A stretch of DNA of 64,000 nt from contig JALORN010000013.1 of assembly GCA_025458905.1 (NCBI GenBank), forward strand, positions 124,001-188,000, read 5' to 3'. The translations under genes were made by a program, and so were the position numbers. The notes beneath the pieces were generated by a model. That model had not been told where the DNA came from. It ran no database searches and was given only the letters and a program-made list of their open reading frames with translations. Positions within the stretch are counted from its first letter, which is position 1, and each line of letters begins with the position of its first letter. This DNA is from Steroidobacteraceae bacterium. Its GTDB lineage: Bacteria; Pseudomonadota; Gammaproteobacteria; Steroidobacterales; Steroidobacteraceae. Below, piece after piece: positions 26,629 through 35,541 of this stretch.

Positions 26629-27789
26629 TCAGTCGCGCGGTCCTGCCGGTTCCACGCCCGTGACCTGGCACAACAGAGGCCCGATCCGCGACAGTGGCAG
26701 CTGGACGTGCGCGGCACCGAGCTCGGCGGCCGCGCCGGGCATTCCCCAGACGAGGCTGCTCGCCTTGTCCTGCACGATGTTGTACGCGCCCTGGTCGCGC
26801 ATCGCGCGCATGCCCTGCGCCCCGTCTGCGCCCATGCCGGTCAGCATCACGCCGACCGCGCGCTGTGCCGCGTGCCGCGCGACCGAGTGGAACAGCACGT
26901 CGACGCTCGGCCGGTGCAGGTTGACGCGCTCCCCCGCCTCGACGCGGCAGCAGTAGCCCTCGGCGTCGCGCCCGATCGCGAACTGCAGGCCGCCCGGCGC
27001 GACGTAGACGCGGCCGGTCTCGAGCCGCAGGCCATCCTCGGCCTCGAGCACGGCATGCGGCAGCTGCGCGTCCAGGCGCTCCGCGAACTTGCGGCTGAAC
27101 CCGGCCGGGATGTGCTGGGTGATCACGATCGGCGGCAGCCGGCCGGCAGGCAGGGACTCGAGCAGTGCCTGGATCGCGCTCACGCCGCCGGTCGAGGCGC
27201 CGATCGCCACCACGTCGACCGCGCGCGCGGACGCGGGCACGGCGGGTACCGGGGGCTGTTCGTCCGCGTGCGTCCGGGCCGGCGCGGCCGAGCTCGCGGT
27301 GCCTGCGGGCACGCGAGCCTGCGGGCTGGACGCGGGACGCGGTTCCGCCGCGGCAGGCGGGCCCGCCGGCACGTAGGGACGCACCCGCGCATAGGCGGCT
27401 GCGCGTACCTTCGACACCAGCGCATCGCGGTATTCGTCGAGCGGCAGGCCGCTGGTGCCGGGCTTGGGCATGAAATCCACCGCGCCGAGCGTGAGCGCCT
27501 CGAGCGTCGCCTCGGCGCCATCCTCGGTCAGCGACGAGCACATCACGACCGGCATCGGCCGCAGCCGCATGAGGTTGCGCAGGAACTTCAGGCCGCTCAT
27601 CCCGGGCATCGACACGTCCAGCGTGAGCACGTCGGGTGACAGCGTGCGCACCTTCTCGCGCGCTTCCAGGCTGTCGGCCGCCTGGCCGACGACCTCGAGG
27701 TCCGGCTGGCCCTCGAGGATCGCGAGCAGCAACTCGCGGTCGACCGGGGAGTCGTCGACGATCAGCACGCGGATCTTCTGGCGCGTCAT
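26629..27789 (-). CDS. cheB: Protein-glutamate methylesterase CheB (orphan)
   Basis: A 386-residue chemotaxis-type response regulator that demethylates or deamidates receptor glutamates. The receiver domain has the acidic pair VDDS at 11-12, phospho-acceptor Asp58 ([11 protein letters not shown]) and Lys in MPKPGTSG. A Pro/Ala-rich linker (about 138-188) leads to the esterase domain with Ser199 (GASTGG), His226 (TQHIPAGFS) and Asp321 (GMGADG). All catalytic residues are present. No CheA, CheW, CheR or receptor gene lies in the window. The long linker and solitary context suggest an alternative chemosensory role or partners encoded elsewhere. Confidence 0.93.
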   Translation of the reverse strand: MTRQKIRVLIVDDSPVDRELLLAILEGQPDLEVVGQAADSLEAREKVRTLSPDVLTLDVSMPGMSGLKFLRNLMRLRPMPVVMCSSLTEDGAEATLEALTLGAVDFMPKPGTSGLPLDEYRDALVSKVRAAAYARVRPYVPAGPPAAAEPRPASSPQARVPAGTASSAAPARTHADEQPPVPAVPASARAVDVVAIGASTGGVSAIQALLESLPAGRLPPIVITQHIPAGFSRKFAERLDAQLPHAVLEAEDGLRLETGRVYVAPGGLQFAIGRDAEGYCCRVEAGERVNLHRPSVDVLFHSVARHAAQRAVGVMLTGMGADGAQGMRAMRDQGAYNIVQDKASSLVWGMPGAAAELGAAHVQLPLSRIGPLLCQVTGVEPAGPRD

Positions 27790-27944
27790 CCGTGGGGCTC
27801 GGTTGCTGTTCGATGGCGCAGGCGTTCGTGCCGGTACCGTGCGCGGGTGTGACGGGACGGAAGGCAGTAAGGATGCGGGATACATCCATTCTGCGCGCCT
27901 CGATGCCGTTGCGGAAGCGGGTCGGCCGCGGCCCCGGTCACGGA

Positions 27945-28163
27945 TCAGCCTTCGCCCTCCCGGCGCCGATCGAGCCGCGGGCTGAGGTGGGCCAACCCCG
28001 GGACCGCCTGTTCGTGCGCCGGCTTCGACCACTTCCCGGGGTCCATGAACACCGCCGAGCACCCGGCACAGGCGTAGAACTTCGCCCCGAGCCGCGACTT
28101 GCCGACGGCGACGAAGTCGGGGCTCGAGCACACGCGGCACTGGAATCCGGGGCGGGGGAGCAT
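27945..28163 (-). CDS. Small zinc-ribbon protein
   Basis: A 72-residue soluble protein with two CxxC pairs, FQCRVCSSPDF near the start and YACAGCSAVFMDP about twenty residues later. These form a probable zinc ribbon. The C-terminus is basic. No wider family is recognised. It might bind nucleic acid or act as a small adaptor. It lies between cheB and coaBC with about 155 bp of non-coding sequence after it and about 190 bp before it. Confidence 0.65.
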   Translation of the reverse strand: MLPRPGFQCRVCSSPDFVAVGKSRLGAKFYACAGCSAVFMDPGKWSKPAHEQAVPGLAHLSPRLDRRREGEG

Positions 28164-28316
28164 GGGCGAATCGTCGCCACAGGGCGGGGCGGACGTCCAT
28201 CCAGTGCCGGGCGGCGCGCTCCACTGTATGGGTCGCGGGCGAGGTCTCCGTCGCCGGCGCGAGGTCGTCCCGACGGCCCTGGTCGGGCCGGCGGTTGCGG
28301 ATCGTGAGGGGTTCGT

Positions 28317-28346
28317 TTGCAGAGCCCACGAACCGGGCCGGATAAT
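28317..28346 (+). promoter_or_regulatory. Putative promoter placing the coaBC start at the ATG
   Basis: -35 TTGCAG (28317-28322), an 18-bp spacer and -10 GATAAT (28341-28346). The first base of the coaBC ATG is seven bases after the -10, so an mRNA starting at the usual distance would be leaderless. No ribosome binding site is visible upstream of that ATG, which agrees. Confidence 0.5.
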
Positions 28347-28352
28347 GCGGCG

Positions 28353-29606
28353 ATGGCCAGCCTGTCCGGCAAGAAGATCGTCCTCGGCGTCACCGGCGGC
28401 ATCGCCGCCTACAAGAGCCCGGACCTGGTGCGCCGCCTGCGCGAGCAGGGCGCCGAGGTGCAGGTGGTGATGACCGCGGGCGCGCGCCAGTTCGTCACGC
28501 CGATCACCTTCCAGGCGGTCTCGGGGCGCGAGGTGCGCGACGACCTCTGGGATCCGGCGGGCGAGGCTGCGATGGGCCACATCGAGCTCGCCCGCTGGGC
28601 CGACCTCGTGCTGGTGGCGCCGGCCACTGCCGACTTCATTGCGCGGCTCGCGAGCGGCCGGGCCGACGACCTGCTGGCGACGCTGCTGCTCGCGACCGAG
28701 TCGCGCGTGGCCGTCGCCCCGGCGATGAACCGCGTGATGTGGGCCCACCCCGCGACCCAGGCGAACGTCGCACTGCTGCGCGAGCGCGGGCTCGCGGTGC
28801 TCGGCCCGGGCGCCGGCGAGCAGGCCTGCGGCGAGACCGGCGAGGGGCGGATGCTCGAGCCCACCGAGATCGCGACGCGGGTCGCGGCGCTGCTCGGGCC
28901 CGAGGGACCGCTGAAGGGCTGCCGGTTGCTGATCACCGCGGGGCCGACCCGCGAGCGGATCGACCCGGTGCGCTTCATCAGCAACCGCAGCAGCGGCAAG
29001 ATGGGCTTCGCGGTCGCGGCGGCGGCGCGCGCCGCCGGCGCCGACGTGGTACTGGTCGCGGGACCGGTGTCGCTGGCGACGCCCGACGGCGTGCGGCGCG
29101 TCGACGTCGAGAGCGCGGCCGACATGCACGAGGCGGTGATGCGCGAGCTGCCGGGCACTCACGTCTACGTCTCCACCGCGGCCGTCGCCGACTACCGGCC
29201 GGCGAAGCCCGTCGATCGCAAGATCAAGAAGACCGAGTCGGCGCTCGACCTCGACCTGGAGCGCACGGTCGACATCCTCGCCGCCGTGTCGGCGCATCCG
29301 CAGCGGCCGTTCGTCGTCGGCTTCGCGGCCGAGACCCACGACGTCGAAATGCACGCGCGGCAGAAGCTCGTGAAGAAGAACCTCGACCTGATCGCCGCCA
29401 ACGAGGTCGGCGACGACAAGGTGTTCGAGAAGGACGACAACGCCCTGATGGTGCTGGCGCGCGACGGCGGGCGACAGGACATCGGCCCGGGCCCCAAGAC
29501 GCTGATCGCGCGCGACCTGGTGGCGCTGATCGCGCAGCGCTGGCGCGCGGCGGGTGGCGGCGCGCCGCGGGTCGTGCCGCAGGTCGGCGCCGTGGTGCGC
29601 GGCTGA
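28353..29606 (+). CDS. coaBC: Phosphopantothenoylcysteine decarboxylase/synthetase
   Basis: A 417-residue bifunctional coenzyme A enzyme. The N-terminal flavoprotein CoaC decarboxylates phosphopantothenoylcysteine: [20 protein letters not shown], the catalytic His in [11 protein letters not shown] and [10 protein letters not shown]. The C-terminal CoaB ligates cysteine to phosphopantothenate: [29 protein letters not shown] and the catalytic Lys region KPVDRKIKK. It sits in the conserved radC-coaBC-dut block with dut 100 bp downstream. The start codon is close to a -10 element, see the promoter entry. Confidence 0.97.
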   Translation: MASLSGKKIVLGVTGGIAAYKSPDLVRRLREQGAEVQVVMTAGARQFVTPITFQAVSGREVRDDLWDPAGEAAMGHIELARWADLVLVAPATADFIARLASGRADDLLATLLLATESRVAVAPAMNRVMWAHPATQANVALLRERGLAVLGPGAGEQACGETGEGRMLEPTEIATRVAALLGPEGPLKGCRLLITAGPTRERIDPVRFISNRSSGKMGFAVAAAARAAGADVVLVAGPVSLATPDGVRRVDVESAADMHEAVMRELPGTHVYVSTAAVADYRPAKPVDRKIKKTESALDLDLERTVDILAAVSAHPQRPFVVGFAAETHDVEMHARQKLVKKNLDLIAANEVGDDKVFEKDDNALMVLARDGGRQDIGPGPKTLIARDLVALIAQRWRAAGGGAPRVVPQVGAVVRG

Positions 29607-29706
29607 GGCGCTGCGCGCGGGCCTGCTACGCCAGCCTTTGCGCTCGGCGCACCGTATCGCAAGCCCGAGACCGGCGACCCGAATTTCCTCCGAGGCATTC
29701 CCGACG

Positions 29707-30168
29707 ATGAGTCGACGACCCTTGAAGGTGCGCGTGCTCGATGCGCGCATCGGCCGCGAGTTCCCGCTGCCGGCGTATGCCACTGGCGGCTCCGCGGGCC
29801 TCGACCTGCGCGCCTGCGTCGATGCCCCGACGGTACTCGCGCCAGGCGCGGCGCAGCTGATCCCGACCGGCCTGTCCATCTGGGTCGAGGATCCGGGCCT
29901 CGCCGCGGTGATCCTCCCGCGCTCGGGCCTCGGCCACAAGCAGGGCATCGTGCTCGGCAACCTCGTCGGGCTGATCGACTCGGACTACCAGGGCCCGCTG
30001 ATGGTCTCGTGCTGGAACCGCGGCGCCGAACCCTACACGGTGCAACCGGGCGAACGGATCGCCCAGCTGGTCGTGGTACCCGTCGTGCAGGTGGAGTTCG
30101 AGATCGTCGACGACTTCGCCGCCACCGCGCGCGGCACCGGCGGCTTCGGCAGCTCCGGCCGCCGCTGA
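29707..30168 (+). CDS. dut: dUTP pyrophosphatase
   Basis: A 153-residue trimeric enzyme that hydrolyses dUTP to dUMP, keeping uracil out of DNA and feeding dTMP synthesis. The five motifs are visible: [46 protein letters not shown] and the C-terminal [12 protein letters not shown] that closes over the active site. The neighbours coaBC and radC are in the usual order. A copy of the dispersed GGGGACAGATTTATTT repeat begins six bases after the stop codon. Confidence 0.97.
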   Translation: MSRRPLKVRVLDARIGREFPLPAYATGGSAGLDLRACVDAPTVLAPGAAQLIPTGLSIWVEDPGLAAVILPRSGLGHKQGIVLGNLVGLIDSDYQGPLMVSCWNRGAEPYTVQPGERIAQLVVVPVVQVEFEIVDDFAATARGTGGFGSSGRR

Positions 30169-30173
30169 ACACC

Positions 30174-30201
30174 AAAGGGGACAGATTTATTTTTCTGATT
30201 C
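30174..30201. repeat. Dispersed repeat, single arm
   Basis: AAAGGGGACAGATTTATTTT and a following T/C-rich tail match one arm of the palindromic repeats near 31.1 kb and 60.4 kb. The other arm is missing. It lies between dut and the downstream hydrolase gene. Confidence 0.8.
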
Positions 30202-30247
30202 GTTTTCTGCCTGTTTGCTGGTTCGACCCGCTATCCGGGAGGCAGCG

Positions 30248-31054
30248 ATGCACGTAGATCGTCGGCAGCTGATCGGGACAGGCGCCGGCGCAATGGCCGG
30301 CATGCTGCTGTCCCCGGGCGCCGCGCGTGCCGCCACGGCGGCCCCGCGAACCTACGTGCTCGTGCACGGCACCTACCACGGAGGCTGGTGCTGGCGATAC
30401 GTCGCCGAGCGGCTTCGGGCCGCTGGCCATCGCGTGTTCACGCCGACCCTGACCGGCCTCGGCGAGCGGGCCCACCTATTGTCGCCCGGCATCGGCCTGG
30501 AGACTCACATCCAGGACGTGGTCGGGTTGATCGAGGCCGAGGAACTGTCGAAGGTGGTGATCGTCGGCCACAGCTACGGGTGCTTCGTGATCACCGGCGC
30601 TTGCGATCGCCTGCGCGAGCGGATCGAACACGCGGTCTACCTCGACGGGCCTGCGCCGGACGACGGCGACCGCCATGGCGGCTTCCGTTCGCGCGAGGAG
30701 ATCGAGCGGGCGATGGGTCCGCTGCTCGAGGGCGCCTACCTGCCGGTGCGCAAGGAGATGGTCCCGCTGTTCGGCATCCCGCCCTCCGACACGGTGAATA
30801 CGGCCTGGCTCGAGCGCCGGCTCACGCCCCATCCGGCGCAGACCTATCTCGACCCGATCCGTCTGCCGAACGGCGGCTCGACGGGGCTGCCGCGCACCTA
30901 TGTGTTCTGCAACCGCGCAGGGCCGCGGTCTGCGCTGCGACGCTACGCAGAGCAGCGGCGCCAGGACCCGAGTTTTCGTTACCGTGAGCTGGACTGTGGG
31001 CACGCCGCCATGGTGGTGGTGCCCGACGCGACCGCGAACCTGCTGGTCGAGTAA
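30248..31054 (+). CDS. Exported alpha/beta hydrolase
   Basis: A 268-residue hydrolase with an export signal (HVDRRQLIGTGAGAMAGM, a twin-arginine-like DRRQLIG sequence, then AARA). The catalytic core has YVLVHGTYHGGWCWRYVAER (oxyanion HG), the nucleophile Ser in VIVGHSYGCFVI and a late His in ELDCGHAAMVV. It resembles plant-type methyl esterases and salicylate-esterase-like hydrolases (HGxxHGxWCW). The substrate is probably a small ester. An inverted-repeat hairpin begins four bases after its stop. Confidence 0.87.
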   Translation: MHVDRRQLIGTGAGAMAGMLLSPGAARAATAAPRTYVLVHGTYHGGWCWRYVAERLRAAGHRVFTPTLTGLGERAHLLSPGIGLETHIQDVVGLIEAEELSKVVIVGHSYGCFVITGACDRLRERIEHAVYLDGPAPDDGDRHGGFRSREEIERAMGPLLEGAYLPVRKEMVPLFGIPPSDTVNTAWLERRLTPHPAQTYLDPIRLPNGGSTGLPRTYVFCNRAGPRSALRRYAEQRRQDPSFRYRELDCGHAAMVVVPDATANLLVE

Positions 31055-31057
31055 GGG

Positions 31058-31184
31058 AGCAAAAGGGGACAAAAGGGAAAAAAAGGGGGACAGATTTGTT
31101 TTCCGTTTTTCTTTCCCGGTTGCCGGGAAAGAAAAACGGAAAATAAATCTGTCCCCCTTTTTTTCCCTTTTGTCCCCTTTTGCT
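31058..31184. repeat. Long inverted repeat (62-bp arms) of the dispersed repeat family
   Basis: Arms 31058-31119 and 31123-31184 are complementary except for one G-T pair and enclose a three-base loop. The arm contains AAAAGGGGACAAAAGGGAAA, the family core GGGGGACAGATTTGTTTTCC and a GTTTTTCTTTCCCGG inner part. It fills the gap between convergent hydrolase and thiolase genes. It starts four bases past one stop codon and ends on the first base of the complement of the other stop. It probably ends transcription in both directions. Confidence 0.92.
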
Positions 31185-32479
31185 CAGGCGCGGTCGAGGA
31201 TGGCGGTGACGCCCATGCCGCCGGCGGTGCAGATGGAGATCAGGCCGCGCTTCGCGGCGGGGTCGCCGGCGAGCAGCTTGGCGAGCACCGCGACGATGCG
31301 CGTGCCGGTCGCCGCGAACGGGTGGCCATAGGCGACGCTGCTGCCCTTGACGTTGAGCTTGCTGCGGTCGATCGGGCCGAGCGCGCGCTCGCGCCCGAGG
31401 CGCTCGCGGCAGAACTCGTCCGACTCCCAGGCCTTGAGGGTGCACAGCACCTGCGCGGCGAAGGCCTCGTGGATCTCGTAGTAGTCGAAGTCCTGCAGCG
31501 CGAGGCCCGCGTCGTCGAGCATCGCGGGCACTGCGTAGGCCGGCGCCATCAGCAGCCCGTCGCGGCCGCCGACGAAGTCGACCGCCCAGGCCTTGCCGTA
31601 GGTGAGCCACGCCTGCACCGGCAGGTTGCGCGCGCGCGCCCAGTCCTCGGAGGCGAGCAGCACCGCCGAGGCGCCGTCGGTCAGCGGCGTGCTGTTGCCG
31701 GCGGTCAGCGTGCCGTGGCCGCTGGTCGGGTCGAACGAGGGCTTGAGCTGCGCGAGCCGCTCGGGCGTGGTGTCGGCGCGGATGTTGTTGTCGGCGGCGA
31801 GCCCGTTGAACGGCTGCACCAGGTCGGCGTTGAAACCGTCCTTCCAGGCCCGCGCCGCGTTCACGTGGCTCGCGTACGCGAGCCGGTCCTGGTCCTCGCG
31901 CGCGATCTGCCAGTGCTTGGCCATCAGCTCGCAGCTCTCGCCCATCGAGAGGCCGGTGCGCGGCTCGACCGCGCCGGGGAAGATCGGCTTGAAGTGCTGC
32001 GGCCGGATGCCGAGGAACGGCCGCGTGCGCTCCCAGAACGAGCGGCCACGGTAAGCCTGCAGCAGCAGCTGCTGGTAGGCACGTGGGTAGACGACCGGTG
32101 TGTCGCTGATGGTGTCGACGCCGCCGGCGATGCCGACCTCGATCTGCCCCAGCGCAATCTTGTTGCCGACCGTGATCGCCGCCTCTAGGCCGGTGCCGCA
32201 GGCGCGCTGCAGGTCGAGGCCGGGCGTGTGCGGGTCGAGGCCGGTGGAGAGCACCGCTTCGCGCACCAGGTTGAAGTCCTTGGAGTGCTTCATCACGGCG
32301 CCGGCCGCGACCTCGCCGAGCCGCAGGCCCTGCAGGCCGAAGCGCTCGACCACGCCGCGCAGCGCGGCGGTCATCATCTCCTGGTTGCCGACGCCGGCGT
32401 AGGCGCCGTGGGCGCGTGCGAACGGGATCCTCGAGCCGCCGACCACGGCGACGCGGCGCACGCTGCTGCCGACCAACAT
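31184..32479 (-). CDS. Thiolase, FadI-like acetyl-CoA acyltransferase
   Basis: A 431-residue thiolase that cleaves 3-ketoacyl-CoA or condenses acetyl-CoA. The active-site nucleophile is Cys in LQRACGTGLEA (about residue 95). The His is in GSSVAYGHPFAATG and the second Cys is in CTAGGMGVTAIL. The EIHEAFAAQVL block is also present. The length and the AYQQLLLQAYRGRSFWER insertion resemble the larger FadI/MTP-beta-type thiolases. No fadJ/hydratase partner lies beside it. Its 3' end abuts the long inverted repeat. Confidence 0.9.
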   Translation of the reverse strand: MLVGSSVRRVAVVGGSRIPFARAHGAYAGVGNQEMMTAALRGVVERFGLQGLRLGEVAAGAVMKHSKDFNLVREAVLSTGLDPHTPGLDLQRACGTGLEAAITVGNKIALGQIEVGIAGGVDTISDTPVVYPRAYQQLLLQAYRGRSFWERTRPFLGIRPQHFKPIFPGAVEPRTGLSMGESCELMAKHWQIAREDQDRLAYASHVNAARAWKDGFNADLVQPFNGLAADNNIRADTTPERLAQLKPSFDPTSGHGTLTAGNSTPLTDGASAVLLASEDWARARNLPVQAWLTYGKAWAVDFVGGRDGLLMAPAYAVPAMLDDAGLALQDFDYYEIHEAFAAQVLCTLKAWESDEFCRERLGRERALGPIDRSKLNVKGSSVAYGHPFAATGTRIVAVLAKLLAGDPAAKRGLISICTAGGMGVTAILDRA

Positions 32480-32595
32480 GCCACTCTCCTCACGAAGCGA
32501 CGGGTTGCCGGGACGCGGCCGGCCTCGCCTGTAGAATGCCACGCCACGCCTGCGCCCGCAGGCCGCCAGCGTGCTCCCGGGTACCGAGTCCTCCG

Positions 32596-34026
32596 ATGTC
32601 CAGCCTCCGACGCGCGCGGCTGCGGGCCGACGCCACCAATATCCTGCGGCTGTCCGGGCCACTGCTCGTCAACAACCTCGCGACCGCCGGCATGACGACC
32701 GCCGACACCGTGATGGCCGGCCGCCTCGGCGCGCTCGAGCTCGCGGCGGTCGCGCTCGGCGCGAACTACGTGTCGCTGTTCTACCTCGGCGGCCTCGGCC
32801 TGCTGATGGCGCTGTCGCCGACGGTGGCGCACGCGGTCGGCGCCGGCCGCGATCGCGAGGCCGGCGGCTACTTCCGCCAGGCACTGTGGCTGTCGCTCGG
32901 CGTCACGACGGTGGTGCTCGCCGGGCTCGCGTTCACAGGTCCGGTGCTGCGCGCGATCGGCACGGATCCCGCGGTCGCCGACCTGGCCGCGCGCTACGTC
33001 GGCGCGGTCGCCTTCGGCATGCCGGCGATGTTCGCGTTCCTCGCGCTGCGTTTCTCGAGCGAGGGGCTCGGCTGGACGCGCCCGATCCTGTTCACCGCGG
33101 TGCTGGCGTTCGCCGTCAACGTGTCCGGCAACTGGGTGTTCATCCATGGCCGCTTCGGCATGCCGGCGCTCGGCGCGGTCGGCTGCGGGGTCGCGACCGC
33201 GATCACGCAGTGGCTGATCTTCGCGGTGCTGTGGACCTACGTGCGCCGCCACCGCGCCTACCGCCCCTATGCGCCGCTGGCGCGCTTCGAGGGCCCCGAC
33301 CCGCGGCGGCTGCGCGAGATCCTCGCGCTCGGCCTGCCGATCTGCGGCAGCGTGCTCGCCGAGGGCGCGCTGTTCGCCTCGGCGGGGCTCACGATGGGCG
33401 GGTTCGGCGCCACCGTGGTCGCCGCGCATGCGATCGCGATCAACTACGCGGCGCTGATGTTCATGGTGCCGCTGTCGATCCACTCGGCCACCACCATCCA
33501 CGTCGGCCATCGTGCCGGCGCCGGGCGCTGGCGCGAGGCGCGCGACGCCGGCTGGACGGGCGCCGCGATCTGTGTCGCGACGATGGCCGTGTCGGCGCTG
33601 GTGCTGCTCGGCGCGCGCGGGGCGATCGCGGCGCTCTATTCCGAAGACGCCGCGGTGGTCGGGCTCGCGGCGCTGCTGCTGCTCTACGCCGCCGCGTTCC
33701 AGGTGGCCGACGGCCTGCAGGTCGGCATGGCCGGCGCGCTGCGCGGCTTCAAGGATGCGCGCGTGCCGATGCTGCTGTGCATCGCCGCCTACTGGGGCCT
33801 CGGCTTCCCGCTGGCCTGGGGGCTCGGTGTCGCGGCGGGCCACGGTGCGCCGGGCGTCTGGACCGGTCTGATCGCCGGCCTGTTCGCGGCCGCCTCGATG
33901 CTGACGCTGCGCTGGCGCCACGTCACGGGCCGCGCCGTGGCCGCGGGCGAACGCGGCGCGATCCATCCGGAGAAACCCGTGCAGCATCGGCGCGGGGGCG
34001 GGCCCGCCGCGGAGGTAGAGTCGTGA
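32596..34026 (+). CDS. MATE family multidrug efflux transporter
   Basis: A 476-residue inner-membrane antiporter with about twelve transmembrane helices arranged in two six-helix halves. It opens with ILRLSGPLLVNNLATAGMTT and continues with DTVMAGRLGALELAAVALG, the NorM-like MATE pattern. The second half opens at LREILALGLPICGSVLAEGA. These proteins export cationic drugs or metabolites using Na+ or H+ gradients. Charged residues fill the last 25 positions. The following amine oxidase gene begins at or three bases past its stop, so they form an operon. A TAGAAT -10-like element lies about 60 bases upstream without a clear -35. Confidence 0.9.
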   Translation: MSSLRRARLRADATNILRLSGPLLVNNLATAGMTTADTVMAGRLGALELAAVALGANYVSLFYLGGLGLLMALSPTVAHAVGAGRDREAGGYFRQALWLSLGVTTVVLAGLAFTGPVLRAIGTDPAVADLAARYVGAVAFGMPAMFAFLALRFSSEGLGWTRPILFTAVLAFAVNVSGNWVFIHGRFGMPALGAVGCGVATAITQWLIFAVLWTYVRRHRAYRPYAPLARFEGPDPRRLREILALGLPICGSVLAEGALFASAGLTMGGFGATVVAAHAIAINYAALMFMVPLSIHSATTIHVGHRAGAGRWREARDAGWTGAAICVATMAVSALVLLGARGAIAALYSEDAAVVGLAALLLLYAAAFQVADGLQVGMAGALRGFKDARVPMLLCIAAYWGLGFPLAWGLGVAAGHGAPGVWTGLIAGLFAAASMLTLRWRHVTGRAVAAGERGAIHPEKPVQHRRGGGPAAEVES

Positions 34027-34028
34027 CC

Positions 34029-35519
34029 ATGCGCAGGCGAGACTGGTTGATCGGGGCCGGTGCGACGGCGGCAGGTGCCGCGGTGCCGGGGGTGCTGTCG
34101 TCGGTGGCGCGGGCCGCGGAGCGCGGCGCGCAGACGGCCGAGACGGTCGACGTGGCGATCGTCGGCGGCGGCCTCGCCGGGCTCAACGCCGCGATGGTGC
34201 TCACCGACGCCGGCGCCACGGTGCGCGTGCTGGAGGCGGACACCCGCGCCGGCGGCCGCGTTCGCACGGCCGACGACATCCCGCACCACCCGGACCTCGG
34301 CGGCGTGCAGATCGGCCCGATGTACGCGCGCGTGCGCGACGTGGCGCGGCGGCTGAAGATCGAGCTGAAGCCCGGCGCGCACGTCAACGCACCGTACTCG
34401 TACGTCATGGACGGCACGCTGATCCCGGCGAAGCAGTGGCCGCAGTCGCCGCTGAACCGGCTGGTCGGTGCGGAGCGGCAGGTGCCGCCGCAGGCGATCA
34501 CCGGCTTCTACGTCGAGCGCCGTACGCCGTTCAGCACGCTCGAGGACTGGCTGAAGCCCGAGGCGGCGCGCTACGACCTGTCGCTGGCGCAGTGGCTCGC
34601 CGAGCAGCAGGCCTCTGACGAGGCAAAGCGCCTGATCCGCCTCTCCCAGGGCTCGACGCCGCTCGAGGACATGGCGGTGCTGCGCATGATGCAGGAGGCG
34701 ACGCGTTCCAAGATCGACGTGCAGCGGGTCTCGCAGCAGCCCGAGATGCAGGGCAAGGACGTGTTCGAGCGCTTCGCGCTCGCCTCCTCGCACGTCCCGG
34801 GCGGCACCTCGCGCCTCGTCGAGGCGATCGTCGCCTCGCTCGGCGAGCGGGTGCGCCTCGGTGCCAAGGTGCGCGCGATCCGCATGGACGGCGACGGCGC
34901 CGAGGTACGCTGCGAGGACGGCTCGCGGCTGCGCGCGCGCTACGTGGTCGCGGCCGTGCCGTTCAGCGTGCTGCGCGACGTGCAGATCACCCCGGCGCTC
35001 GCCGGCGAGCAGGCCGATGCGGTGAAGCGCATGCCGTACCACAACCAGAGCCAGGTCTGGCTGCGGGCGAAGAGGCCCTACTGGGAGGACGACGGCATCG
35101 AGGCCTCGATGTGGACCGACGGCCCGTTCACGCTGATCCGCCAGCAGATCGAGTCCGATGGCACGCGCGAGCTGATGAGCGTGCTGGCGTTCGGGCCGAA
35201 TTCCCGCCGGCTCGACCAGCTGCCGCCGGCCGAGCGCGGCCGACTCGCGCTCGAGTACATCCACCGGGTGCGGCCCTCGACGGTCGGCAAGCTCGAGGTC
35301 GTCGGCACGCACTCCTGGGAGCTCGTGCCCTCGGTGCGCGGCTGCAGCCACCAGTACGTGCCCGGCAAGGTCGTCGCCTGGTCGCAGGCGATGGCAAAGC
35401 CGCACCAGCGGCTGCACTTCGCCGGCGAGCACGTGCGCCGGCTCGAGGTCGGCATGGAGTCGGCCATGGAGACCGGCGAGCGCGCCGCGCTCGAGATCCT
35501 CGAGAAGCTCTCCGCCTGA
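34029..35519 (+). CDS. Exported flavin monoamine oxidase
   Basis: A 496-residue FAD enzyme with a twin-arginine-type signal (MRRRDWLIGAGATAAGAAVP, then ARA). The dinucleotide-binding motif is VDVAIVGGGLAGLNAAMVL and is followed by the GG doublet in RAGGRVRTADD. A C-terminal FAD contact appears in LHFAGEHVRRLEVGMESAME. It would oxidise amines, producing aldehyde, ammonia and hydrogen peroxide in the periplasm. A GTG six bases upstream overlaps the MATE stop and could also serve. The twin-arginine signal fits a protein folded with its flavin before export. Confidence 0.88.
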   Translation: MRRRDWLIGAGATAAGAAVPGVLSSVARAAERGAQTAETVDVAIVGGGLAGLNAAMVLTDAGATVRVLEADTRAGGRVRTADDIPHHPDLGGVQIGPMYARVRDVARRLKIELKPGAHVNAPYSYVMDGTLIPAKQWPQSPLNRLVGAERQVPPQAITGFYVERRTPFSTLEDWLKPEAARYDLSLAQWLAEQQASDEAKRLIRLSQGSTPLEDMAVLRMMQEATRSKIDVQRVSQQPEMQGKDVFERFALASSHVPGGTSRLVEAIVASLGERVRLGAKVRAIRMDGDGAEVRCEDGSRLRARYVVAAVPFSVLRDVQITPALAGEQADAVKRMPYHNQSQVWLRAKRPYWEDDGIEASMWTDGPFTLIRQQIESDGTRELMSVLAFGPNSRRLDQLPPAERGRLALEYIHRVRPSTVGKLEVVGTHSWELVPSVRGCSHQYVPGKVVAWSQAMAKPHQRLHFAGEHVRRLEVGMESAMETGERAALEILEKLSA

Positions 35520-35541
35520 CCGCCCGCGGCACGACCGGCCC

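Noticed and set aside
32374..33987. 537-codon frame opposite the MATE gene
   Set aside because: Composition is His/Arg/Gln-rich and repetitive, typical of antisense translation. The MATE gene on the other strand has clear membrane helices.
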